A stretch of DNA of 64,000 nucleotides, taken from NCBI GenBank assembly GCA_900546495.1, contig URDN01000007.1, positions 1 through 64,000 of the forward strand, read 5' to 3'. The notes under the pieces were generated by a model that saw only the letters and a list, made by a program, of their open reading frames with translations, was not told where the DNA came from and made no database searches. Numbering within the stretch: the stretch's first letter is position 1; the number at the start of each line of letters is the position of its first letter. The position numbers and the translations under genes are program-made. Positions 44,791 to 53,205 of the stretch are shown here, piece after piece. This stretch comes from an uncultured Lachnospiraceae bacterium. Lineage in GTDB: Bacteria; Bacillota; Clostridia; Lachnospirales; Lachnospiraceae.

Positions 44791-47049
44791 TTACTCCCCC
44801 AATTTCCATATATCCTGATTGTATTCCCGGATGGTACGGTCAGAAGAAAAGAAACCTGCATTACTGATATTCACCAGCATTTTCTTTGCCCATGTTTTGC
44901 GGTCTGTATAATCTTCCAGTGCCCGTTCTTTTGTTCGGATATAATCTTCCAGATCCAGGAATGTCATAAACCAGTCTTTATTTTTCAGTTCACTGCTTAA
45001 ACGCTCTAAATTTTCTTTCTTTCCAATCTCCATCATCTGTGGATCTGTAATAAATTCCACAGCCTTTTGGATCAACGGATTTTTTGTATAATAATCGGAT
45101 GGTCTGTAATCACTTTTTTCATAATGTGCAATTACTTCATCACTCTTTGCACCAAAGATATAGATATTGTCATCTCCGACAAACTGATGGATTTCTACAT
45201 TTGCACCATCTTCTGTTCCAAGTGTCACTGCTCCGTTCAGCATAAATTTCATGTTTCCGGTTCCGCTTGCCTCTTTGGATGCAAGTGAAATCTGTTCTGA
45301 AATATCACATGCCGGGATTAGTTTTTCTGCTAATGTAACGTTATAATTTTCTACCATGACCACATTCAGATATGGACTTACTTCCGGATCATGATTGATC
45401 AGTTCCTGCAGGCAGAGGATCAGATGAATGATATCTTTGGCGATCACATAAGCCGGTGCTGCTTTTGCGCCAAAAATCACCGTGATCGGAGTCTTTGGTA
45501 ATTTTCCGCTTTTTATTTCCAGATATTTATAAATCACATACAATGCGTTCATCTGCTGTCGTTTATACTCATGAAGCCGTTTGATCTGAATGTCAAACAC
45601 AGAATCTTCATTCAGTTCTATGCCCTGTGTCCGTTTCAGATACTCTGCCAGTTGATGTTTGTTTTCTTTTTTTATCTGCAGAAGATTCTGCAGTGACTGT
45701 TCATCCTCTACAAACTTCTCCAGCTTCTTCAACTCTGTTGCATCTTTTTTGTATCCATCACCAATCCACTCCGTGATCTGATCTGCAAGCATCGGATTGC
45801 AATGAAGCAGCCAGCGGCGAAACGTAATTCCGTTTGTCTTGTTGTTAAATTTCTCCGGGTAAAGCTGATAAAAATTATGAAGTTCTGTCTCTTTCAGGAT
45901 TTCTGTATGCAAAGCTGCAACGCCATTTACGCTGAATCCGTAATGGATATCAATGTGCGCCATATGAACCACATCGTTACGGTCAATGACAGCCACACTT
46001 TCATCCGCATATTTTCGTCGTACTTTATCATCTAAAATTTCAATAATTGGCACCAGCTGTGGTACGATTTCCTGCAGATAATCCAGTGGCCATTTTTCCA
46101 ATGCTTCCGCCAAAATTGTATGATTGGTATATGCACAGGTGCGGCTTACCACATCAATTGCATCATCCACAGAAAGTCCCCGGGCAATTAATAAACGGAT
46201 CAGCTCCGGGATGATCATCGTCGGATGTGTATCATTGATCTGGATGACTGCATAATCCGGCAAATCATAGAGGTTACATCCCCGTGCTTCACATTCTTTT
46301 AAAATCAGCTGTGCGCCATTACTTACCATAAAATACTGCTGATAAATACGAAGCTTGCGACCATCTTCATCACTGTCATCCGGATAAAGGAATAATGTCA
46401 GATTTTTGGCAATTTCTTTTTTATCGAAAGAAATCCCATCCTCTACAATGCTCTCATCCACAGAATCTATATCAAAAAGTTGTAATTTATTGGTGCGGTT
46501 ACCATATCCGGTTACCAGAATTTCGTACATGACAGACTGTAATGTCATATTACCAAAAGACACCGGGAAACTGACATCCGTACGTTTTAACCAGCCACTT
46601 CGATCCATCCACGGATTTTTTGTTTCTTTCTGCATATGATCCGCAAATTTCTGCTGAAATAATCCAAGATGATAATTCAGTCCAATACCGGCTCCATTGT
46701 AACCAAGTGTTGCAATCGAATCCAAAAAACAGGCTGCCAGTCGGCCAAGCCCTCCGTTTCCAAGAGATGGTTCTACCTCGATTTCCTCAATTTCACAGAT
46801 ATCTTTTCCATTTGCAGCAAGCATTTTGCGGACATCCTCATATATTCCGAGATTGATCATATTATTAGACAAAAGTTTTCCGATCAAAAACTCTGCAGAT
46901 ACATAATATACTTTCTTTTTCCCTGCATTAGATTCCTTCTGCTCTGCCATATCCTGCACAACAGCCATCAGTGCCTGGTAAATCTCCTGATTACTGCTTT
47001 CTGAAATTGCTTTTCCTAATTTTTCCGATACTAACATTTCCAGCTTCAT
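44791..47049 (-). CDS. glgP: Glycogen/maltodextrin phosphorylase
   Basis: This 752-residue protein from ATG 47049 (GGAAGGAATTTTATT upstream; a longer start at 47121 is weaker) is a GT35 phosphorylase. It releases glucose-1-phosphate from alpha-1,4-glucans. Motifs are the N-terminal YYVSAEFLIGKLL and GNGGLGRLAACF and the PLP lysine in KEASGTGNMKFMLNGA. Length is within the family range of bacterial, unregulated phosphorylases. It is first in an operon that also encodes MalQ and a sugar transporter, giving a complete maltodextrin degradation route. Confidence 0.94.
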   Translation of the reverse strand: MKLEMLVSEKLGKAISESSNQEIYQALMAVVQDMAEQKESNAGKKKVYYVSAEFLIGKLLSNNMINLGIYEDVRKMLAANGKDICEIEEIEVEPSLGNGGLGRLAACFLDSIATLGYNGAGIGLNYHLGLFQQKFADHMQKETKNPWMDRSGWLKRTDVSFPVSFGNMTLQSVMYEILVTGYGNRTNKLQLFDIDSVDESIVEDGISFDKKEIAKNLTLFLYPDDSDEDGRKLRIYQQYFMVSNGAQLILKECEARGCNLYDLPDYAVIQINDTHPTMIIPELIRLLIARGLSVDDAIDVVSRTCAYTNHTILAEALEKWPLDYLQEIVPQLVPIIEILDDKVRRKYADESVAVIDRNDVVHMAHIDIHYGFSVNGVAALHTEILKETELHNFYQLYPEKFNNKTNGITFRRWLLHCNPMLADQITEWIGDGYKKDATELKKLEKFVEDEQSLQNLLQIKKENKHQLAEYLKRTQGIELNEDSVFDIQIKRLHEYKRQQMNALYVIYKYLEIKSGKLPKTPITVIFGAKAAPAYVIAKDIIHLILCLQELINHDPEVSPYLNVVMVENYNVTLAEKLIPACDISEQISLASKEASGTGNMKFMLNGAVTLGTEDGANVEIHQFVGDDNIYIFGAKSDEVIAHYEKSDYRPSDYYTKNPLIQKAVEFITDPQMMEIGKKENLERLSSELKNKDWFMTFLDLEDYIRTKERALEDYTDRKTWAKKMLVNISNAGFFSSDRTIREYNQDIWKLGE

Positions 47050-47186
47050 AATAAAATTCCTTCCCGACCTCAAAGTCTGTGCTCTCAAAAGAATCTGATA
47101 CGCAGGAACCGTTTGATTCATTGTATCATACTTTTTACTGTTCGTGTGTTTCTGCTTATATTTTATACAGCATTGTTATTTTTTTC

Positions 47187-47216
47187 TTGCAGCATAATAT
47201 CCTTTTATAGTACAAT
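47187..47216 (+). promoter_or_regulatory. Promoter of the AraC-family gene
   Basis: TTGCAG, an 18-bp spacer and TACAAT lie 27 bp before ATG 47244, in the 122-bp divergent gap with glgP, where an operator for both genes may also lie. Confidence 0.5.
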
Positions 47217-47243
47217 TCTATCAAAAACAGAAAGGAGTCCAGC

Positions 47244-48110
47244 ATGAAACAACCAAAACCAGAACAATACCACGAAAAAAAACGTCATACGGATGATCAG
47301 TTTCCTTATAACACTTATCTGTGCACTATACCGGATGATTTTACAGAAGTACCTGTTCACTGGCATGAAGAAGCAGAACTTATCGTCATTCAGAAGGGAT
47401 CTGGCACAGTTCTTGTAGACCTGACGCACTATCACGTCACAGCCGGAGATATCATTATTGTTCTTCCGGAACACTTGCATGCTATTAGAGAAATTTCAGG
47501 TCAGAAAATGGAATATGAAAATATCATTTTTCGTCCGGAATTACTTTCCTCCGATAACCACGACGTCTGTTTTGAAAACTTTCTGTATCCATTGTTCTCT
47601 GGGCAAATTCACACAGTCGTCCACATTCATCCACGTCTGTCCTACTACCCGAAAATTCATGATCTAATCCAGACAATGGATCAATTATGCAGTAAAAAAC
47701 CTGCCGGATATCAACTTGCTCTCAAAGGCTCTCTGTTTCTTTTCATGTTCCAGCTTCTTTCTCTGGACGATAAAAAAGAATTATCCAACATACAGCAACG
47801 CTCACTGGACAAGTTAAAATTCATCATCACTTTCACAAATGAACACTTGGAAGAATCTATTTCCATTTGCCAGATTGCCTCTGCCTGTTATTTCAGTGAA
47901 TCACACTTCATGAAATTTTTTAAGACACATATGGGCATCAGCTATATCCACTATCTGAATGATGTCCGGCTGGCACATGCCAGAAATTTGCTGGTTTCAA
48001 CAAATCTGTCTATCCTGGAAATCGCACAGAAATCCGGTTTTGAAAATGCTTCTTATTTCAACCGGAAGTTCAAAGATAAATATGGCATTACTCCACGCCA
48101 GGCAAGATAA
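47244..48110 (+). CDS. AraC-family regulator with cupin sensor domain
   Basis: This 288-residue protein has an N-terminal cupin (VPVHWHEEAELIVIQKGSG, ITAGDIIIVLPEHLHAI-like pattern) and a C-terminal double helix-turn-helix AraC domain (ISICQIASACYFSESHFMKFFK, ILEIAQKSGFENASYFNRKFKDKYG). It probably binds a sugar and controls the divergent glgP/transport operon. AAAGGAGTCCAGC precedes the ATG. With the YesN gene broken, it may be the main remaining local regulator. Confidence 0.92.
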   Translation: MKQPKPEQYHEKKRHTDDQFPYNTYLCTIPDDFTEVPVHWHEEAELIVIQKGSGTVLVDLTHYHVTAGDIIIVLPEHLHAIREISGQKMEYENIIFRPELLSSDNHDVCFENFLYPLFSGQIHTVVHIHPRLSYYPKIHDLIQTMDQLCSKKPAGYQLALKGSLFLFMFQLLSLDDKKELSNIQQRSLDKLKFIITFTNEHLEESISICQIASACYFSESHFMKFFKTHMGISYIHYLNDVRLAHARNLLVSTNLSILEIAQKSGFENASYFNRKFKDKYGITPRQAR

Positions 48111-48160
48111 GAAAGTATGCTATCACACACTCTCTCGTATGGAATCATCGATAGCACCAC

Positions 48161-48201
48161 AAAAAAACGCCGGATATTTTTATCAAATATCCGACGTTTT
48201 T
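48161..48201. terminator. Bidirectional terminator between the AraC gene and metK
   Basis: AAAAAAACGCCGGATATTT faces AAATATCCGACGTTTTT around a short loop, with T-runs on both strands. It serves both convergent genes. Confidence 0.88.
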
Positions 48202-48229
48202 CACGCACTTTATGTAACTGTTTTTAATA

Positions 48230-49411
48230 TTACAGATATTTTTTTAATACGTCAACTTTATCTGTTGCTTCCCAAGGAAGATCTACGTCTGTACGTCCGA
48301 AATGTCCATAAGCAGCTGTTGCTTTGTAGATTGGTCTTCTTAAGTCAAGCATTTTGATGATTCCAGCCGGACGAAGATCGAAATTCTCACGAACGATCTC
48401 AACCAGTTTCTCATCAGAAAGTTTTCCTGTTCCGAATGTATCTACCATGATAGAAGTCGGCTGTGCTACACCGATTGCATAAGAAAGCTGGATCTCGCAT
48501 TTGTCAGCCAGACCTGCTGCAACGATGTTCTTTGCAACGTAACGTGCTGCATAAGCTGCAGAACGGTCTACTTTTGTGCAGTCTTTTCCGGAGAAAGCTC
48601 CGCCGCCGTGACGAGCCATTCCACCGTAAGTATCAACGATGATCTTACGTCCTGTCAGACCTGCATCACCGTGAGGTCCACCGATTACGAAACGTCCTGT
48701 CGGGTTGATGAAGAATTTTGTCTCATCATCGATCAGCTCTGCCGGAAGGATCGGATCAAATACGTATTTTTTGATATCCTCATGGATCTGCTCCTGAGTA
48801 ACATCATCATCATGCTGTGTAGAAAGAACTACAGCCTCTAATCTCTTAGGAGCGCCGTTCTCATCATACTCTACGGAAACCTGAGTTTTTCCGTCTGGTC
48901 TTAAGTAGCTTAATGTACCATCTTTACGAACTTTTGTAAGCTGAAGAGCCATTTTGTGTGCAAGGGAGATTGGGTACGGCATTAATTCCGGTGTCTCGTT
49001 TGTAGCGTAACCGAACATCATACCCTGATCACCGGCACCTGTATCAAGATCATCTGTCAGAGCGCCCTCTTTTGCCTCAAGTGCTTTATCAACACCCATA
49101 GCGATATCAGCGGACTGCTGATCCAGAGCAACCATAACTGCACATGTATTTCCATCGAAACCTGTCTTTGCATCATTGTAACCAATCTCGTTTACAGTCT
49201 GACGAACGATAGACGGGATATCGAGCTGTGCTTTTGTAGTAATCTCACCTGTTACTAATACGAAACCTGTACAAGCAGCTGTCTCGCAGGCAACACGGCT
49301 CATCGGATCCTGTGCCATGCAGGCATCCAGAATTGCATCAGATACGGCATCGCAGACTTTATCCGGATGTCCCTCTGTAACTGACTCAGAAGTAAATAAT
49401 AATTTTTCCAT
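48230..49411 (-). CDS. metK: S-adenosylmethionine synthase
   Basis: This 393-residue protein makes SAM from methionine and ATP. Motifs are TSESVTEGHPDK, GAGDQGMMFGYATNE, FVIGGPHGDAGLTGRKI and GGGAFSGKD, all intact. GGAGGATAATT precedes the ATG. Its upstream gap has a GTGAACT/AGTTCAC stem but I see no SAM riboswitch. Confidence 0.97.
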   Translation of the reverse strand: MEKLLFTSESVTEGHPDKVCDAVSDAILDACMAQDPMSRVACETAACTGFVLVTGEITTKAQLDIPSIVRQTVNEIGYNDAKTGFDGNTCAVMVALDQQSADIAMGVDKALEAKEGALTDDLDTGAGDQGMMFGYATNETPELMPYPISLAHKMALQLTKVRKDGTLSYLRPDGKTQVSVEYDENGAPKRLEAVVLSTQHDDDVTQEQIHEDIKKYVFDPILPAELIDDETKFFINPTGRFVIGGPHGDAGLTGRKIIVDTYGGMARHGGGAFSGKDCTKVDRSAAYAARYVAKNIVAAGLADKCEIQLSYAIGVAQPTSIMVDTFGTGKLSDEKLVEIVRENFDLRPAGIIKMLDLRRPIYKATAAYGHFGRTDVDLPWEATDKVDVLKKYL

Positions 49412-49586
49412 AATTATCCTCCGTTCTTTTCTCTCATTCTAATCTAATTTGAAACATGTGAACTTCCACAGTTCACGTTTATTGCAGTCATACTTTATGT
49501 ATCATACCTTCCAAGATAGGAAAAGTCAACCAACAGATTTCCCCGAAAATGTTGAACAAATAACAAAAAAGGCAAAAAATGCGGGC

Positions 49587-49614
49587 AGATGTCATAAGTC
49601 TGCCCGCTTCCTGT
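49587..49614 (-). terminator. murA-side terminator
   Basis: GCGGGCAGA pairs with TCTGCCCGC around TGTCATAAG, followed on the minus strand by ATTTTTTGCC. It lies between murA and metK. Confidence 0.85.
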
Positions 49615-49703
49615 TAAAATTTTATCGATGCCTGTTCCAAACTTTCTTCAAGCTGAACACCGGCATGATTTCCCACATGACTCTGTTCAGCATAAACCCG
49701 CAT
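49614..49703 (-). CDS. Possible 29-residue small protein after murA
   Basis: ATG 49701-49703 to TAA 49614-49616 encodes MRVYAEQSHVGNHAGVQLEE and nine more residues. GGGAAGAT lies close upstream, closer than usual. It fits exactly between murA and the terminator. It is amphipathic with no match I recognise and may be chance. Confidence 0.25.
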   Translation of the reverse strand: MRVYAEQSHVGNHAGVQLEESLEQASIKF

Positions 49704-49732
49704 ATCTTCCCAGAATCACGATGTGTTGCCTG

Positions 49733-51022
49733 CTAGAGTTTCAGTCTGAACTGCTGAATCTCTTTCTCAGAACTTACCTTCTGCATCATTCCTCCGATGC
49801 CTCTGAATTTCTCATCGAATGCTTCGTATCCACGCTCGATGTAGTAGATGTCATCTACGATAGTAATACCGTCTGCTGCCAGTCCTGCGATCACCAGTGC
49901 CGCACCTGCACGAAGATCCGGTGCGCTGACTCTTGCACCTGTGTAACGCTCTACTCCATTGATAATCGCAATGTTGCCTTCCACCTTAATGTTGGCGCCC
50001 ATTTTTTCAAGTTCATCTACATATTTGAAGCGATTCTCGAAAATACTCTCAGTGATCGTACTTGTTCCCTCGGAAAGTGCCAGCACAACACCCATCTGTG
50101 GCTGCATATCTGTCGGGAATCCCGGATACGGTAATGTGGTCACCTGCGTATGATGTAACGGTTTGTTTGCAATAACACGAACTGCATCGTCAAATTCCTG
50201 AATCTCGCATCCAACCTCGATCAGTTTTGCACTGGTCGCCTCCAGATGCTTCGGAATAACATTTTTTACCGTAACATCACCGTGTGTCGCTGCTGCCGCG
50301 AACATAAATGTACCTGCCTCGATCTGATCCGGAATGATTGAATATTCCGTCTTGTGCAGTTTCTCTACACCGGAAATACGGATCACGTCTGTTCCGGCGC
50401 CACGGATATTTGCTCCCATACGATTTAAGAAGTTTGCCACGTCAACGACATGCGGCTCTTTTGCTGCATTTTCGATAGTGGTCTTGCCCTCTGCCATAGC
50501 TGCTGCCATCATAATATTGATGGTAGCTCCAACGGAAACTTTGTCCATATAAATATGTGTGCCGCAAAGGTTCTCTGCCTTTGCCGCAACCAGTCCACGG
50601 CGGATATCCACTTCTGCGCCCATGGCACGGAAGCCTTTCAGATGCAGGTCGATCGGTCTGCTTCCAATATCACAGCCACCCGGAAGGGCAACTTCTGCAT
50701 CTTTGTATTTGCCAAGTAATGCGCCTAACAGATAGTAGGACGCACGAATTTTTCTGATGTATTCATTATCCACGCTGATATCGTGAATGGTTGATCCGTT
50801 GATCTTTACGGTGTGGATATCAACACGCTCCACAGTTGCACCAATGTTCTCGATTGCCTGAAGCATAACATTGATATCACGGACATTTGGTAAATTATCT
50901 ATTGTAACGGTCTCATCCGTCATGACTGCTGCCGCAAGAATCGCCAGTGCTGCATTCTTCGCACCACCGATTGCCACTTCACCGACTAACGGACTGCCTC
51001 CTTTAATTACATATTGATCCAT
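49733..51022 (-). CDS. murA: UDP-N-acetylglucosamine 1-carboxyvinyltransferase
   Basis: This 429-residue enzyme adds enolpyruvate to UDP-GlcNAc, the first committed step of peptidoglycan synthesis and the target of fosfomycin. The reactive Cys is in PGGCDIGSRPIDLHL, and KNAALAILAA, PEHVVD-like (KEPHVVDVANFL) and YPGFPTDMQPQ segments are present. The Cys is not replaced by Asp, so fosfomycin sensitivity at the target is expected. AGAGGTGCAAA precedes the ATG. Confidence 0.95.
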   Translation of the reverse strand: MDQYVIKGGSPLVGEVAIGGAKNAALAILAAAVMTDETVTIDNLPNVRDINVMLQAIENIGATVERVDIHTVKINGSTIHDISVDNEYIRKIRASYYLLGALLGKYKDAEVALPGGCDIGSRPIDLHLKGFRAMGAEVDIRRGLVAAKAENLCGTHIYMDKVSVGATINIMMAAAMAEGKTTIENAAKEPHVVDVANFLNRMGANIRGAGTDVIRISGVEKLHKTEYSIIPDQIEAGTFMFAAAATHGDVTVKNVIPKHLEATSAKLIEVGCEIQEFDDAVRVIANKPLHHTQVTTLPYPGFPTDMQPQMGVVLALSEGTSTITESIFENRFKYVDELEKMGANIKVEGNIAIINGVERYTGARVSAPDLRAGAALVIAGLAADGITIVDDIYYIERGYEAFDEKFRGIGGMMQKVSSEKEIQQFRLKL

Positions 51023-51198
51023 TTTGCACCTCTATGTTTCTAAATTTAAACACGCTATTATAACTATATCTCTAAAAATTTGTCAAGTTTTTTCATTTCA
51101 TTCATATTTAATTAGTAAACTGATTCTATTATAACATACCCCATAGGTATATAAAAGAATCTTTGCTTTATTTTATTCAAATACCACCGTCTCGGTTC

Positions 51199-51705
51199 CT
51201 AATTTTCCTTCAATGCTTCCTGAACCGCTTTCAATGTCTGCTGAATCGTCTGTTTATACTGATCAACGGTGATATCAGCATACTTTTCATACAGAACAGT
51301 TCTTTCTTTATAAAGATCAGCTAAGGTCTGTCCCTCTTTTAAGACGACACCACGTCCCTTGAGATTACGCAGACGTCGCTGAAGCACACGCAGATTCTGC
51401 TTCAGATATACTACAGTTCCGATAGATTTCAGATGTTCCATCGCTTCTTTTCCATATATCACACTTCCACCGGTAGCGATGACACTGCGATGTGTCTGAA
51501 TCTGACTATTTACTCTGTTCTCTATTTCTATAAAGCCATCGGTACCATTTTCCTCGATAAGCTCACTTAACAATTTTCCTTCCGCTTCCTGGATCAGCAG
51601 ATCTGCATCCACAAACTGATATCCAAGAACTTTTGCCAGTACGACACCGATGGTACTTTTTCCAACACCCGGCATACCGATCAAAATAATATTATCTCTG
51701 TTCAT
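51199..51705 (-). CDS. aroK: Shikimate kinase
   Basis: This 168-residue protein phosphorylates shikimate for chorismate synthesis. Walker A is GMPGVGKST, the shikimate site includes FVDAD and IATGGSVIY, and the lid has RGVVLKEG. It is a stand-alone gene between the PrsA-like gene's terminator and murA. The ribosome site is weak (TTGAGAG). Confidence 0.9.
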   Translation of the reverse strand: MNRDNIILIGMPGVGKSTIGVVLAKVLGYQFVDADLLIQEAEGKLLSELIEENGTDGFIEIENRVNSQIQTHRSVIATGGSVIYGKEAMEHLKSIGTVVYLKQNLRVLQRRLRNLKGRGVVLKEGQTLADLYKERTVLYEKYADITVDQYKQTIQQTLKAVQEALKEN

Positions 51706-51736
51706 CTCTCAACTTATACTTTCTCATGCGTAAAAC

Positions 51737-51760
51737 AAAGCGGACTATCCTGTCCGCTTT
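51737..51760 (-). terminator. Terminator of the PrsA-like gene
   Basis: AAAGCGGACA pairs with TGTCCGCTTT (ATCC loop shift), followed by GTTTTAC on the minus strand, between the PrsA-like and aroK genes. Confidence 0.8.
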
Positions 51761-51775
51761 GCATTTTTCCTCGTT

Positions 51776-52840
51776 CTACTCTGCTGTTGCACTGCTGCTG
51801 TCGGAAGCAGACGGTGTGGTAAACAGATTGTCAAAAGCAACTTTTGACCACTCTTTATCATTTACATTAATATCAATATCTTTCTTATAGCTCTCTACAA
51901 CATTGTTGTAAGCCTCATCCTGACGATCGGATACGATACTCTGTTTCTTCTTCTCCGTAGCATCTGCGTCAAATTCGCTGTCCAGACGGATGATGTAATA
52001 GCAGTCTGTTCCCTCGATCAGATCAGATACATCGCCCGCTTTCATACTGTTGGCAGCTGTAATTACTGCATCACAGAAACCACCATCGGACTCACTCTTT
52101 TCATCACTTCCATAGGAATAAGTCTGTACCGTATAACCATAATCAGAAGCAGTTCCATCAAAATCTGTCTTTGCTTTCTCTGCTGCATCATAAGCATCTT
52201 TTTTCACAACGGTTACCTGATCATCGGTATAAGTCTGCTGATTTCCACTGTCATCCGTGTAAGTTGTCAAACTGATTTTTACATAACTGAAGGTTCTCTG
52301 TGCAGCTTCTTCATCAGATACTTCGGTATCTGCTGTTGCGCGGATCGCTGTGCTCATTTTCTGCTGTACAGTCTGTAAATACAGATAACGCTCTACATAC
52401 TCCTCTGTAGCACCAACTTCTTTCAGTGCAGATTTTGTATTATCGGACATAAATTTCTCAGCAGCTTCTTTCATTGCTGCCTTCTCATCGTCCGTAATCT
52501 CTACTCCATAATCATCCATATGCGCTTCTAACAGACACTGTGTCTCAATGTTCTCCATAACACTGTCCTTGATAGAATCCTGCATATTCTTTCCATTCTT
52601 TGCATAAGACTCATTCGTCCAGTAATCCTCTCCATAATAAGAAGCAAAGATACCGTCATAAGATGCCTGCTGGATACGTGCTGCAAAATTTGCATATCCC
52701 ATATCCACTTCAATTGTATCAATGGCATCCCCTGTCATGGTGACAGCGGTTGCATTTTTATTAATTCCACAGCCACTTAATGACATGGATCCGATCATGA
52801 CACTCATTAAAATAACTGCTGCAAATTTCTTAAACTTCAT
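51776..52840 (-). CDS. PrsA-like foldase lipoprotein
   Basis: This 354-residue protein has a lipoprotein signal ending LSGC (Cys 24); ATG 52840 follows TTGGAGGAAACT, and the TTG in that site is not the start. A SurA/PrsA-type helical N-domain surrounds a parvulin-like peptidyl-prolyl isomerase region (residues ~180-305; DEEAAQRTFSYVKISL, SDGGFCDAVITAANSMKAGDVSDLIEG). It folds secreted proteins at the outer membrane face. It is encoded downstream of mfd, as in many related genomes. Confidence 0.85.
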   Translation of the reverse strand: MKFKKFAAVILMSVMIGSMSLSGCGINKNATAVTMTGDAIDTIEVDMGYANFAARIQQASYDGIFASYYGEDYWTNESYAKNGKNMQDSIKDSVMENIETQCLLEAHMDDYGVEITDDEKAAMKEAAEKFMSDNTKSALKEVGATEEYVERYLYLQTVQQKMSTAIRATADTEVSDEEAAQRTFSYVKISLTTYTDDSGNQQTYTDDQVTVVKKDAYDAAEKAKTDFDGTASDYGYTVQTYSYGSDEKSESDGGFCDAVITAANSMKAGDVSDLIEGTDCYYIIRLDSEFDADATEKKKQSIVSDRQDEAYNNVVESYKKDIDINVNDKEWSKVAFDNLFTTPSASDSSSATAE

Positions 52841-53023
52841 AGTTTCCTCCAACTATCAATATATCATGTGCAAATTCGGCACATGATCCAATTTATCGTT
52901 CATCTATCATACCAGTATGTCGACTCACTTGCACTCATTATCATTGTAACGTGAATTCTTTTCATCTATTATCTGTCCTAGTATAACCCAGAATCCACGC
53001 CACTGCAAGATTTTTTATCTTCT

Positions 53024-53184
53024 AAGTTCACTCATCACATGTATTCAGGTAATGATCATGCTTGCATGAGGAATTACCTGGATACATAGTAATGAAGGGA
53101 GTGCCTTTTTATGAGCAAAAACAGTAGCAATGCTACGGACAAGCCAGAGAAGACGTTTTGCGAATGGCGCGTGTGAACTGTAAC
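53024..53184 (+). mobile_element. R1 MITE-like element, copy 2
   Basis: It aligns over its full length with 19613-19778 at about 80% identity. The inner stem is TGTATTCAGGTAAT with ATTACCTGGATACA, where copy 1 has AAATATT/AATATTT: both sides changed together. Ends are AAGTTCAC and GTGTGAACTGTAAC. No clear target duplication remains. The rest of the 52853-53205 gap holds nothing else I can support. Confidence 0.75.
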
Positions 53185-53205
53185 TGTATACCAATGAAAT
53201 CCAGC

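Noticed and set aside
49412..49586. SAM riboswitch before metK
   Set aside because: Only a simple GTGAACT/AGTTCAC stem is present; none of the conserved SAM-I core could be found.
52850..53205. Small gene between mfd and the PrsA-like gene
   Set aside because: The gap is filled by R1 copy 2; no open frame with a ribosome site was found.
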